Positions 16,492 through 25,895 of a stretch of 64,000 nt of DNA are shown piece by piece. A model generated the notes under the pieces. That model was not told the origin of the DNA. It was given only the letters and a program-made list of their open reading frames with translations, and ran no database searches. Numbering within the stretch: position 1 is the first letter of the stretch; every line of letters begins with the position of its first letter. This DNA comes from Prado023 sp963753075 (GTDB lineage: Bacteria > Actinomycetota > Actinomycetes > S36-B12 > CAIYMF01), in the NCBI GenBank assembly GCA_963753075.1, contig CAVWAR010000003.1, positions 1-64,000 on the forward strand. Reading direction: 5' to 3'. Made by a program: the position numbers and the translations under genes.

Positions 16492-17146
16492 GGCTCCTCC
16501 TCCGGTGACCGAGGAACCGTGGACCCAATACCCGACCCTCCCCGGCCGGCATTTCCAAGCTACGCCCCCCAACACCACCATCGCCCAACCACCAACCACA
16601 GACTGTCCCGGAGACGGTGTGACTGGCCCACCACGCTCCGTGGGAGCACTGCGGGGAAGGTCGTGATGAAGACCGTGATCGCAACTGCACTGGAAGAGGA
16701 GCCAATGCGGGCTCTGCGTGTCCAGAACCAAAGGCCCAGGCCCAACTTGTGGTCGTAGATGGACCCTGTCGAATCCAGCACTGGGAGCGGCACCGACCCA
16801 GCGCCCCTCCCGTCTGACTGCGTCATTGTGGGCGGTATGCCGCACCCGCCCGGCGTCTCCGCGCGGCTGACCCAGGCACGGGCCTTGGCTCCACTGCGAC
16901 GCTGGGTGCGCAAGCGACTCTCAACTTGGATCCGCGCTGTGGACTCGCAGCTAGGAAGCGTCACGCTCGCACCTGATCACCGCACAGATGACAATCGTTC
17001 ATCGCGTCCAATGCGTCCAACGCATGTTCGCCGGTGGGGTCGCAGAGCCGGGAATAGCGCGCAAGGAGCCTCCAGGGCCGAAGTTAGGCACCCTGTAGGC
17101 ACCTGCAGGCAGGTTTCAGGGCAGGTCAGGGCCACCTAACCAGTCT
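16492..17146. other. Upstream region of the propeller gene and spacer
   Basis: About 16492-16790 is nearly identical to the inverse of 27800-28091, upstream of the paralogue, and so carries the shared promoter region. From 16820 onward no gene is seen apart from a degenerate GCCGC-type repeat (16819-16848: GCGTCATTGTGGGCGGTATG then CCGCACC). Confidence 0.6.
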
Positions 17147-17605
17147 CTGACCTGCGACGATACGGAGCCGACGCCCGGACTCGAACCGGGAACCACCTGT
17201 TTACAGGGCGGCTCACAAGGGTCTATGGCGTCATTCCGGGTTCGAACATCGTGCTCCGGGGTGGTCGAAACCGTCCATCGGATCGCGCTGGGTTCAGGCA
17301 CGTAGTGACAAGTTAGTTACAGGCGACTGGCAGGAATCGGACACCGGGCGCCGGCAGGAAGCCAGGCCCGACAGCGGCCTCGCCGCGCCGAGGTTTGCAG
17401 CCTGGCCGTCGCAAGATCGGCAGCCGGTCTGGCTTCCGATTCTGCCGCTACGCCGCTACACGACGAGCGCCCGTCCGGGAATCGTGCTCAGACGGCCCAG
17501 ATCGCACCGTCCGACGTGTAGCGGGACCTCCTGCTTGTAGCGGGCAGCAGCGCCCACCCGGACAACCACAGCGATAGCGAGACCGCAGGGCGCCCATAGC
17601 GCCCA
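17147..17605 (+). repeat. 459-bp direct repeat, left copy
   Basis: Begins CTGACCTGCGACGATACGG and ends GCCCATAGCGCCCA. Aligned without gaps to 50111-50569 I count about five substitutions. It contains a tRNA-like 3' half at its start. No gene is contained. The two copies bracket 33 kb in direct orientation. Confidence 0.9.
17164..17214 (-). other. tRNA-like 3' half (left repeat copy)
   Basis: On the minus strand: GTGGTTCCCGGTTCGAGTCC then GGGCGTCGGCTCC, a perfect T-arm (CCCGG-TTCGAGT-CCGGG) plus the 3' acceptor strand. No 5' acceptor, D-arm or paired anticodon arm is present; here the end reads CCG, not CCA. Interpreted as an old attachment site or displaced tRNA end. Confidence 0.6.
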
Positions 17606-17870
17606 CTATGACGCGGCCCAATGCGGGCATCTGGGGGCCCTACTGGGCGAGTCTCAGCGTTGCCCGATCGGGCGCCTCGCCCCCCTGCGACCAGGCAGGA
17701 CGTTCGGGACTTCTGGTCAGTAGCCATACTCCCGAAGAGACGGGCCGAAGACCAGTGTCATCGGACCCGAAGGCAGGACCATCGACTGCCCTCTTGGCCG
17801 ATAGGCCGCCTACTAGTGTCGTGCGGCATTAGTTCCTTGACAGTTGCGTGGGGGTGCGGGATGCTGTGGC
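17606..17870. other. Spacer before the IS630 transposase
   Basis: No gene. The IS630 left end probably starts near 17814 (CTAGTGTCGTGCGGCATTAG). Confidence 0.45.
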
Positions 17871-18857
17871 ATGCCGTTGATGACGCAGGTGCTGCAACTG
17901 GATGACGACGACCGGGCGACCTTGGAAGCGTGGTCGAGGTCGACCGCGATCCGGGCCGGGTTGGTGACCCGGGCGCGGATCGTGCTGGCCGCAGCCGACG
18001 GGCTGGGCACGACGGAGACCGCCCACAGGGTGGGGGTGTCGCGGCCAACGGTGATCCAGTGGCGCGACCGGTACCTGGAGCAAGGCTTGGCCGGGTTGGA
18101 CGACGCGCCGCGGTCGGGGCGGCCGAAAGAGGTCGACGAGGCCGCGATCCTGGCCGCGACGCTGGACCCGCCGCCGGAGAGGTTGGGGGTGACGCACTGG
18201 TCGACCCGGCTGCTGGGCGCCCACCTGGGGATCTCGGATGCCACGGTGGCCCGCTGCTGGCGCAAGTACCTGCTGCAGCCGTGGCGACGGGGTGCGTTCA
18301 AGTTCTCCACCGACCCGCAGTTGGAGGCCAAGATCCGCGATGTCGTCGGGCTGTATCTGAACCCGCCGACCAACGCGATCGTGCTGTGCGTGGATGAGAA
18401 GTCCCAGATCCAGGCCCTGGACCGGACCGCCCCGATCCTGCCGATCCGCCCCGGGCTGCCGGAGAAGGCCACCCACGACTACAAGCGCAACGGCACCACG
18501 ACGCTGTTCGCCGCCCTCGAGGTGGCCACCGGGAAGGTGACCGATCAGTGCTATGACCGGCACGGCAAGGCCGAGTTCCTCGATTTCATGAAGAAGGTCG
18601 CCCGCGCCTACCCCGACCAGGAACTGCGCGTTGTCGTGGACAACTACCACACCCACAAGCACGCTGAGATCAACGCGTGGCTCGAGAAGAACCCACGGAT
18701 CACGCTGCACTTCACCCCGACATCGGGGTCGTGGCTGAATCTGGTCGAGGTGTTCTTCGGGATCATCACCCGCCAAGCCATCCGCCGCGGCACCTTCGCC
18801 AGCGTCAAGGAACTCGTCACCGCGATCAGCACGTTCATCGACGGCTGGAACGACCGC
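17814..18857 (+). mobile_element. IS630-family element, right end missing
   Basis: Contains the transposase gene at 17871. The left end lies about 57 bp before the start codon. The right end is lost at the junction with otsB near 18857, so this copy cannot move on its own. Confidence 0.75.
17871..18857 (+). pseudogene. IS630-family transposase, C-terminally truncated
   Basis: From ATG 17871 (MPLMTQVLQLDDDD). N-terminal helix-turn-helix (AHRVGVSRPTVIQWRDRYLE), then DDE catalytic parts: VLCVDEKSQIQALDRT (first Asp), VVVDNYHTHKH (second Asp) and SGSWLNLVEVFFGIITRQ (Glu). About 330 residues match the family up to FIDGWNDR, after which the last 20-30 residues are missing and the frame runs into otsB sequence in the wrong frame, continuing to a chance stop at 19205. 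Confidence 0.88.
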
Positions 18858-19606
18858 TGGCGGAGTTCCTGGACTTCGACGGCACGCTCTCCCCGATCGT
18901 CGAGCAGCCCGAGGCCGCCGCCCCCGCCACCGGTGCCACCGAGGCCTTGCGTCGGCTGGCCGCCCTGCGCCCAGTCGCGATCATCAGCGGACGCGACCTG
19001 CCCGACGTTCGCCGTCGGGTTGGTGTCGACGGGATCTGGTACGCCGGAAGCCACGGGTTCCAGTTGGCCGGCCCAGCTGGGCAGACCCATGAGTACGAGG
19101 GCGCTAGCGCAGTCACGGAGGCCCTGGATGAGGCCGAACGCGAGCTCCAGGAGCGCCTCGGCGACATTGCCGGTGCGCAAGTCGAGCGGAGGAAGTACTC
19201 CGTGACGTCGCACTGCCGCAGGGTGTCTCCGGATCGCGCCGGCGAGGTGATCGACGTGGTTGCCGAGGTCGCCTCGCTGCACCCCGAGGTTCGTGCGACC
19301 AAGGCGCGCAAGGCCGCAGAACTCGTACCGGACCTGACATGGGACAAGGGCCACGCCTTGCGGTGGTTGCTCAGACAGTTGGCACCGCCCGAGGTGCGCC
19401 TGACGCCCGTCTACGCCGGCGACGACCTGACCGACGAGGACGTCCTGGAGGCGATCTACGACGTGGGGTTGGGGATCGTCGTCCGCAGCTCAGAGCACGG
19501 GGATAGTGAGACGGCCGCCCGCGTGGGTGTGGATGACCCTGACCAGTTGGTCGCGGCGCTGGGGCGGATCGCGGACCTGGTGCAATCCCGCGAGGTAGCG
19601 TCCTGA
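18857..19606 (+). pseudogene. otsB: Trehalose-6-phosphate phosphatase, 5' end replaced by IS630
   Basis: A HAD-family OtsB: LDFDGTLSPIV holds the nucleophile Asp (codon near 18872), SGRDLPDVRRR is motif II-like, KGHALRWLL supplies the Lys and VYAGDDLTDEDVLEAI the motif IV acids. The normal N-terminal 10-25 residues before LDFDG are absent: the sequence joins the IS630 at about 18857. The frame is open upstream into the IS (to 18677), so a fusion could be translated, but a normal promoter and start are gone. OtsB would release trehalose from trehalose-6-P. The stop TGA shares its A with the ATG of the next gene, the standard otsB-GH65 layout. Confidence 0.85.
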
Positions 19607-21992
19607 TGTCGTCGTGGGAGTTGCGCTACGACTCGTACGACCCGACTGACGAGGGGCTGCGGGAAGCCCTGTGCACCCTCGGGAACGGCTACTTCGCCAC
19701 TCGCGGGGCGGCACCCGAGACATCGGCCGACGACACCCACTACCCGGGGACCTACGCGGCCGGGCTGTTCAACCGGCTGTCGGAGGAGGTGTCGGGGCGG
19801 GTCATCGACAACGAGAGCCTTGTCAATCTGCCGAACTGGCTGCCGCTGACCTTCCGGATCGAGGGGGGGCCGTGGTTCGACATCGACGCCGTGGAACTGC
19901 TCGAGTACACCCAGCGCCTCGACCTGCGTTCGGCGGTGCTCGTCCGCCGGCTGCGGTTCCGCGACGGGCAGGGCCGGACCACGTCCGTGGCTCAGCGTCG
20001 GATCGTGAGCATGCGCAACCCGCACGTCGGCGCTCTTGAGACCACGATCCTCGCCGAGGACTGGTCCGGGCAACTCGAGATCCGCTCCGCGATCGACGCG
20101 GGCGTGAAGAACTCGCTCGTTCCACGCTATCGCGCGTTGGCCAGCGTCCACCTGGACCTGCTCGGGACCTCCTGCGCGCACGGAAACTCCGGCCGTCGAC
20201 GCCCAGACCACGACGTCACATGTGCGCGTGGCCGTGGCCGCCGGACAACTATCCACAGCAACGGTGACGACGTCGGCCCGAGAGCCAGCGCATCGAGCCG
20301 GGGCACCGGGTCGGCCATGACCTCAGCGTCCGCGCCGAGGCGGGCCAACCGCTCACCGTGGAGAAGGTGGTATCCATCTTCACCAGCCGGGACGCCGCCA
20401 TCGAATCCCCGGCGAGCCAGGCATGCCGCATGATGCCGCGGCTGGGCCGGTTCGAGGACCTTCTTCAAGAGCATGTCGTGGCGTGGCGGCACCTATGGGA
20501 CAGATTCCACTTCGAAGTGGACGGCAGCGACGACGAATTCGCATCCTTCGGCTGCACGTGCTCCATCTGCTGCAGACGCTCTCGCGGCACACGGCGGAGA
20601 TCGACGTCGGGGTGCCCGCACGGGGGTTGCACGGCGAGGCCTACCGAGGGCACATCTCTGGGACGAGATCTTCGTGCTCCCACTGCTCAACCTCCGGCTC
20701 CCCGAGGTCACGCGCTCGCTGTTGCTGTATCGCTACCGCCGGCTGGGCGAAGCGCGGTACGCGGCCCGGGCCGAGGGGTTCGCCGGGGCGATGTTCCCGT
20801 GGCAGTCCGGCAGCGACGGGCGCGAAGAGACCCAACAGGTCCACCTCAATCCCCTGTCGGGACGCTGGAACCTGGATCCCACGCACCGACAGCGGCACGT
20901 CGGTATCGCCGTTGCGTACAACGTTTGGGAGTGCAACGAGGCCACCGAGGACCGCGAGTTCCTGATGGACTACGGCGCCGAGATGCTGCTGGAGATCGCC
21001 CGGTTCTGGGCCTGCATCGCCAAGTACGACAAGATCCAGGACCGATACGTGATCGAGGGTGTCATCGCCCCGACGAGTTCCACTCCGCCTACCCCGGGTC
21101 CGAGGAGGCCGGGCTGCGCAACAACGCGTACACGAACGTCATGGCCGCCTGGGTCGTGGAACGCGCCATCGAGGTCTTGAGCATCCTGCCTGAGCGCCGG
21201 GCCCACGAGTTGCGCGAGACGCTGGAACTGGGGCCGACAAGGCTCGAGCGCTGGCGCGACATGACCCGCAAGATGTCTGTGCCGTTCCACGACGGGGAGA
21301 TCATCAGCCAGTTCGAGGGGTACGAAGACCTCAAGGAGTTGGACTGGGACGCCTACCGGGCCAGGTACGGCGATATCCAGCGGCTCGACCGAATCCTCGA
21401 AGCTGAGGGCAAGAGCCCGAACGACTACAAGCTGTCGAAGCAGGCCGACGTCCTCATGCTCTTCTATCTGCTGTCGGTGGGCGAGGTGCAGGAGCTGCTC
21501 AGTCGGCTGGGCTACACGCTCTCGGACCAGGCCGTGACACGCACGATCGAGTACTACGAGGAACGCAGCTCGCACGGGTCCACCCTGAACGCGATCGTCC
21601 ACGCCTGGGCGATGGTGCAGACGCACCCCGAGCTCGCCATCGAGTTCTACGAGAACGCCCTGATCTCCGACGTTGCCGACGTCCAGGGGGGCACGACCCG
21701 CGAGGGAATCGACCTGGCCGCGATGAGCGGCAGCGTTGACCTCCTCCAACGCTGCTTCGCCGGCTTGGAGACACGTGCCGGGCGCCTTCTGCTCGACCCG
21801 ACATGGCCGGAGAGCCTGGGCACGCTGACGTTCTCGATCGTGTATCGCGACCTGCCGTTGACCATCCGAGTGTCATCGGACGTGGTACAGGTCACCGCGG
21901 CGTCCGGCATGCGGCGTCCCATCGAGGTCGGGTGCCGGGGCCGAGTCCAGCAACTGGACGCGGGCTCGAGTGTGCAGTTCGCGCTGACCTAG
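19606..21992 (+). pseudogene. GH65 glycosyl hydrolase/phosphorylase (trehalose-type), multiply frameshifted
   Basis: Opening MSSWELRYDSYDPTDEGLRE and GNGYFATRGAAPE are typical for GH65. The family sequence continues in at least four different frames: VEKVVSIFTSRDAAIESPAS; RILRLHVLHLLQTLS with VPARGLHGEAYRGH; WDEIFVLPLLNLRLPEVTRS with YPWQSGSDGREET-type residues (FPWQSGSDGREETQQ); then PDEFHSAYPGSEEAG, which holds the general-acid Glu, through to the stop at 21992. Breaks lie near 20170-20350, 20545, 20660 and 21065. A full-length protein (about 790 residues) cannot be made. It followed otsB as a trehalose-processing unit. Confidence 0.85.
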
Positions 21993-22441
21993 ACCGGGAC
22001 CAGCGCTCCTGTAGATAGGTTTCGATCAGGTGTTCGAGTGCGGGCGGGATGGGGACTGACCGGTGCTTGTCGCCCTTGCTGTGCCGGACCGACAGCTGGC
22101 GTTCGCCGGGGGAGCCCTCCACATCGTCCACGGCCAGCGCCAGCAGCTCGGCGTGACGCAGCCCGGTCAGCGCCAGAGTGGTGATGATCGCGAAGCCCCG
22201 GGTCGGCCACGCCCGCCGGGCGGGGATGGCACCGGTCTGCAGGGTGGTGATCAGGGCGCCAAGGTCGGTGTCGGTGAACGCCGAGGGGGCACCACTGCGG
22301 CCTTCGGTTTGGGCAGCACGCCCATCGGGTTGCCGGTGATCACGCCGCGGCCAGCAGGTGGGCGAAGGTGTCAGCACGTCCGGGCGGCGGAGGCACTGCG
22401 CGTGGCGTTGATGTCGTCGGGGCGGTAGGCGATGGGCACGG
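21993..22441 (-). pseudogene. Tyrosine recombinase, 5' and middle part
   Basis: Minus strand from about 22441: AYRPDDINAT (core-binding domain), then in shifted frames NPMGVLPKPKA, AFTDTDLGALITTLQTG and ALTGLRHAELLALAVDDVEG with the first catalytic Arg, KGDKHRSVPIP with the beta-hairpin Lys, ending in ALEHLIETYLQERWSRS. It stops abruptly next to the GH65 stop codon. At least one frameshift (near 22290). The HxxR and Tyr boxes are missing here but occur on the plus strand at 23.1-23.3 kb. Confidence 0.75.
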
Positions 22442-22447
22442 TCGAGG

Positions 22448-22672
22448 TCAATGCCCCTGGCCGCGGTGCTCCGCGGCTGCGGCGCGGGCCTCGGACTGGG
22501 GCATCAGCTCGCTCTCCAGCCCGTGGCAGTGGCAGAACCACTTCGCGTTCTGCGGACCGAATGAGACGGCCTCGATGTCATGGCCGGGGCACGGGGCATC
22601 GGACGGATGCCGGTGGTCGCGGGCGTGGACGGCAGCAGTCGCGGCGACGACGACGAAATGATCGATGGCCAT
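22448..22672 (-). CDS. Small Cys/His-rich protein next to integrase
   Basis: A 74-residue frame, ATG 22672 preceded by GGAGGACCA. It has CPGH and CHCH elements (DAPCPGHDIE, AKWFCHCHGLES) that could form a small zinc site, between a hydrophobic start (MAIDHFVVVAATAAVHARDH) and a polar end. It sits immediately upstream of, and in the same direction as, the integrase 5' fragment, the usual place for an excisionase or accessory gene of an integrative element; its role is unproven. Confidence 0.55.
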   Translation of the reverse strand: MAIDHFVVVAATAAVHARDHRHPSDAPCPGHDIEAVSFGPQNAKWFCHCHGLESELMPQSEARAAAAEHRGQGH

Positions 22673-22726
22673 TGGTCCTCCTCAGCGCCAGCCTGTCGTT
22701 GATCTCGCCAGTTGCCGGGGGCCAAT

Positions 22727-22950
22727 TCACTGGCTCACCCAAACGGAGTAGTCACGCCGGGACGTCGCGGCTACCCGGCCGAGGCTTCTCCGGGCGATGG
22801 CGGCGTTGTTGCCCGTGACGGTCACGAATCCGCACGCCGCTTCGACCTCGGGCCCCATCGAGCCCTTGAGCAGGTCGAAGGTCCGCCAGCTCACCCGGCG
22901 ACACCGTTCCTGAAGCGCGGTTGCTTGCGCCTGACCCGCTGGCGCAGTCC
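22727..22950 (-). pseudogene. C-terminal fragment of an unknown mobile-element protein
   Basis: Frame on the minus strand ending at TGA 22727-22729: QERCRRVSWRTFDLLKGSMG, PEVEAACGFVTVTGNNAAI then ARRSLGRVAATSRRDYSVWV. Composition is protein-like and it lies directly upstream of the small Cys/His gene in the same direction; no start or family recognised. Confidence 0.35.
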
Positions 22951-23049
22951 CAGCTGACGGTCGACTTTCCGGTCACAGGACTCCGTGACCGAGAACCCGG
23001 AGCAACCACCTGCGGATCAAGAGCCGGCGCCAGCGTGGTCATGAGCGAG

Positions 23050-23315
23050 GGTCACCGAAAGCGGATCGACCGGCGGCTGCCTACCCGATGGTGCAGCGGG
23101 TCGCCGAGTCTGCACGGATCCCTCAGCACATCGGCCCGGACTCGCTCCGGCGCGCCGCGGTCACCAACGCCCTGGACGCCGGCGTCCCGCTGCGAGACGC
23201 GCAGATCCTGGCCCGGCACCACACCGTGCCGGTCGAGGCTGCCGCGGGCGCGGTCGTAGTGCTCGGTGGTGCGTGGGTCGGTCACTTCCTCACCGCACAC
23301 GTCGCCGGCGCGTGA
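23050..23315 (+). pseudogene. Tyrosine recombinase C-terminal part with a micro-inversion
   Basis: Plus strand: AAYPMVQRVAESARIPQHIG, PDSLRRAAVTNALDAGVPLR and DAQILARH, i.e. the HxxR-type box region of an integrase, then a break. The expected catalytic tyrosine segment DPRTTEHYDRARGSLDRHGV is encoded on the opposite strand within about 23220-23282, after which the plus strand resumes with HFLTAHVAGA and a stop. Thus about 62 bp have been inverted inside the gene. It is probably the missing 3' half of the integrase piece at 22.0-22.4 kb. Confidence 0.75.
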
Positions 23316-23344
23316 ACGAGGTTGCCCTCGCAAGACTTCGCAAG

Positions 23345-23704
23345 ATGACTACATCGTCCGACAGACGGTATGCTGCTGTCGTGGGCGAAGCGATCCAGTG
23401 GGACTCGGCGGCCATCGCGTACATCCGCTCCCGTGGCGAGCGCTACCCCGACGGCGTCGGCATCGAACCGCAGTGGACTCAGGAGGTCATGGCAGATGTG
23501 GACCTCCTGGCCCTCGAACCTGATCCGAAGTCCCGAATGGGGGCTTCGCGGTTCATCGGCCGCTCCCGATCCGCCGGACGGGTGCTCGTCGTGATCGCTT
23601 ATCGCGACATGGACGGTGACCTGCACGGCATCAATGCCTGGCCCGCAACCGGCGGGGACCTGAAGCTGTACCAGCAAGGAGACGATGATGGCCAAGACGA
23701 TTGA
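23345..23704 (+). CDS. Putative toxin of a new-looking TA pair
   Basis: A 119-residue soluble protein (or 107 if the GTG at 23381 is used). Landmarks: AIQWDSAAIAYIRSRGERYP, IEPQWTQEVMADVD, PDPKSRMGASRFIGRSRSAG and RVLVVIAYRDMDGDLHGINA, ending in an acidic tail. The compact size, the 20-bp overlap with a ribbon-helix-helix gene downstream, and the rescue-site-like strand VLVVIAYR suggest a toxin, as in BrnT- or RelE-like folds; I do not recognise the family, so toxicity is inference. Confidence 0.55.
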   Translation: MTTSSDRRYAAVVGEAIQWDSAAIAYIRSRGERYPDGVGIEPQWTQEVMADVDLLALEPDPKSRMGASRFIGRSRSAGRVLVVIAYRDMDGDLHGINAWPATGGDLKLYQQGDDDGQDD

Positions 23705-23933
23705 TCCAGCACTTGCCGAGCGACTCCGCCGCGAGTCCGAACAGACCAAGGACGACGCCTACCCCGCCGGCACGGCGGGCCGGCGGCCGAACCGCCAGAA
23801 GGTCTACTCCGTCCGGCTGAGCGCCGAGGAAGAGGCTGAGGTCCAAAGAGTCGCCGCGGCCAAGCACCTACCCGCGTCAACGCTTGTCCGGTCCTGGATC
23901 CTGGAACGACTCGACCGAGAACGCTCCGCCTGA
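23685..23933 (+). CDS. CopG/RHH-type antitoxin
   Basis: An 82-residue protein. KVYSVRLSAEEEAEVQRVAA then KHLPASTLVRSWILERLDRE is a ribbon-helix-helix DNA-binding module (beta strand VYSVRLS, two helices), here C-terminal; the N-terminal part (DPALAERLRRESEQTKDDAY) is probably the toxin-binding arm. AAGGAGACG precedes the tandem ATG ATG, and the gene overlaps the upstream gene by 20 bp. Its last codons and downstream bases recur as a remnant at 3156-3223, so the locus has been copied or has moved within this region. Confidence 0.75.
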   Translation: MMAKTIDPALAERLRRESEQTKDDAYPAGTAGRRPNRQKVYSVRLSAEEEAEVQRVAAAKHLPASTLVRSWILERLDRERSA

Positions 23934-23965
23934 CCTGCCCCACGCCGCCGCCTGTCGGCATGCGG
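23932..23965 (+). repeat. GCCGC-core dispersed repeat, copy 11
   Basis: GACCTGCCCCACGCCGCCGC then CTGTCGGCATGCGG. It begins at the antitoxin stop codon, as in the remnant copy at 3.22 kb. Confidence 0.55.
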
Positions 23966-24359
23966 GCGACCAACACTGCTGTCTGCTCAGATTCGGGTGA
24001 GCGGATCGGCTCGCGCAAGGAACGCGCGTCCTTTCGCCGCCTATCGCGCACCGTGCGGAAGGCATGACAGCGCCCAGATTGACGCGGCACCGAATATGGG
24101 CGGCTGGTGATGGCACGGGTGTCGGCCGGACGGTTCCGCCGGCCCGACCCGGTGACCCGGGCCTCGGTTGAGAGCAACTGCTGGTGCGCGCGGCCCGCTG
24201 GGTGTGGCCACGCAGGCCGTGCGGTATCACGCGATCTGGTCAGCCGAACGACACGGCTCGAGGGGATGGAGATCCACAGGGCGGCGAGGGACTCGCCGCT
24301 GACCTCCCCCCAAGCCTGAAATGCTCGCTCGGCCCTGCCCGAGTTGGGGTGGCCCGGCC
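23966..24359. other. Gene-free spacer
   Basis: Contains GCCGC repeat copy 12 and otherwise nothing recognisable. Confidence 0.5.
24029..24060 (+). repeat. GCCGC-core dispersed repeat, copy 12
   Basis: GTCCTTTCGCCGCCTATCGC then GCACCGTGCGG, nearly the same as the copy at 31.29 kb. Confidence 0.75.
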
Positions 24360-25892
24360 TCAGGGCGCGGGGGTGCATGTGGGGTAGGGCTGGGCGTTGC
24401 CCCCGACGAGGAGGTTGAAGAGCTCGGTGAGCTCCGCGCAGGTGCGTGGGCCCAGTTTCGGGTTGAGTGACGACTCCACGTCGAGCAGTCCCCAAGCCAT
24501 CGTGCTGGCAGCGAGCTCGACTCCACGGTCGCCCCAAGCGACGTCCGCGGAGGCCCAGGACTCGAGGCCGGCCAGTTCGAGGAAGGCCTTCCGCGTGTCG
24601 GTGCTGACGTGGTCGTCGATCCAGGCGTGTGCCAACTGGTGCAGGGTAGTGGTCCTGGCGGCGTCGGTCCATCGGTCGCAGCCGTCGCCCACGCAGATGG
24701 CGGTCTGGAAGCAGAGGGTCACCTCTCGGTCCGCGATCAGTCCGACGAACTCGTCGCACTTGTCAGTACGCCTCTCGAGGAAGGTCACGCTGTTCACCAC
24801 GGGCGTGGGGAGCCCGGCGGCGGTGAACCTGCCGAAGGCCCATTCGACCAGCCCGCTCAAGCCCTCTGTCCCGTTGAACACCTCCACCGCGTGACCCGCC
24901 AGGGCCAGGGTGTCGGTCAGCTCGATCGTGACAGCGGGCGGGAGGGTCACCTCGTCCCACCACCCGGCAGGGAGCACACCGCCGGTGCACCGGACCAGGT
25001 CGTCTACACGGTGGTGACGGTGCCCGGCGACGATGAGTCCGTCGGCGTCGAGGTCGAGCACGATCGCCAGGTGACCCGGGCACCCGCGGCCGTCGTCGAC
25101 GGTCACGAGCAAGACCTGGGTCTCCAGCGGCGGCGGGTCATCCCGCCAGGTCGGGTTCCCGGCCGCGAAGTCGGCCGGTCCGCCGAAGTCGGCCAGCGAG
25201 TCCAACGTGACCCCGGGCAGCCCGCCGGCAGCGACACCGGCCTCGGCAAGAGTCCCGATCTGTGAGACTCCCGCCCGCCGCACGTCCGCCATGCTGTCGC
25301 GCACGGTGGCGTCCTGGGCATAGAGGACCTGCGCGGCACTGGCATCCGCTGACGCCCATGCGGCGATGTAGTCGCGTGCGCGCTGATGGATCTCGAGGCG
25401 GCGGCTATCAGGCGCCCCATTGCCCGTGCGCCAGGACAGCTCCGACCCGGCATACACCTCGGAGGTGATCCCGCGGGTACCGATCTGTTCGATGAACGCC
25501 GCGTGGAACGGGCTTCTCTCCTCGGGCGAGATCAGCGCCAACTCGACCGCCCCGCTCTGCGACAGGTAGATCGGTGCCGCTGCTGAGCGCACCAACCTGT
25601 AGGGACTCCACTGGGTGGCCACGTACGCGAGGGCGGCCTCCTGGCCCACGACCGTCTCGCGGAGCGTGAGGCCGCCGTGGTCGAGAACCACGTCCGGGTC
25701 GAGGAACGGGCGCAGGTTGATCACACCCTGTCGCTGGGCGTCGTGGAAGTTGGTGAACCACTGCTCTGCCACCGTGGGGGTCGGACTGGACCCGGAGGGA
25801 TCCGACTCGGCGGGCCCGCCACACGCCGCACCCGCGGCGAGCGTCAGGCCGACGAGCACTGTCACCAGGCGCCGGGACCACGACATGCCCAT
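24360..25892 (-). CDS. Lipoprotein with NTF2-like repeats and degenerate metallopeptidase-like end
   Basis: A 510-residue exported protein; the signal region LVTVLVGLTLAAGAAC ends in a likely lipobox Cys. Two SnoaL/NTF2-like segments follow (VAEQWFTNFHDAQRQGVINL and AARDYIAAW-type ARDYIAAWASADASAAQVLY), each with a DATVRDS/DPDVVLD acidic element. The C-terminal part has the layout of a zinc-peptidase-like domain (a disulfide-rich CFQTAICVGDGCDRW, then TTTLHQLAHAWIDDH), but the expected HExxH is HQLAH: the catalytic Glu is Gln. It also has GVELAASTMAWGLLD and a final CAEL. It is paralogous to the gene upstream, from which it is separated by 3 bp, so one operon. Function unknown. Confidence 0.7.
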   Translation of the reverse strand: MGMSWSRRLVTVLVGLTLAAGAACGGPAESDPSGSSPTPTVAEQWFTNFHDAQRQGVINLRPFLDPDVVLDHGGLTLRETVVGQEAALAYVATQWSPYRLVRSAAAPIYLSQSGAVELALISPEERSPFHAAFIEQIGTRGITSEVYAGSELSWRTGNGAPDSRRLEIHQRARDYIAAWASADASAAQVLYAQDATVRDSMADVRRAGVSQIGTLAEAGVAAGGLPGVTLDSLADFGGPADFAAGNPTWRDDPPPLETQVLLVTVDDGRGCPGHLAIVLDLDADGLIVAGHRHHRVDDLVRCTGGVLPAGWWDEVTLPPAVTIELTDTLALAGHAVEVFNGTEGLSGLVEWAFGRFTAAGLPTPVVNSVTFLERRTDKCDEFVGLIADREVTLCFQTAICVGDGCDRWTDAARTTTLHQLAHAWIDDHVSTDTRKAFLELAGLESWASADVAWGDRGVELAASTMAWGLLDVESSLNPKLGPRTCAELTELFNLLVGGNAQPYPTCTPAP

Positions 25893-25895
25893 CGG

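Noticed and set aside
18677..18856. otsB start at 18677 giving a longer protein
   Set aside because: The first 60 codons lie inside the IS630 transposase in a different frame; family similarity begins only at LDFDG.
21993..23315. Programmed DNA inversion (phase variation) using the integrase halves
   Set aside because: No clear inverted repeats flank the 62-bp flipped block or the larger interval; accidental rearrangement is simpler.
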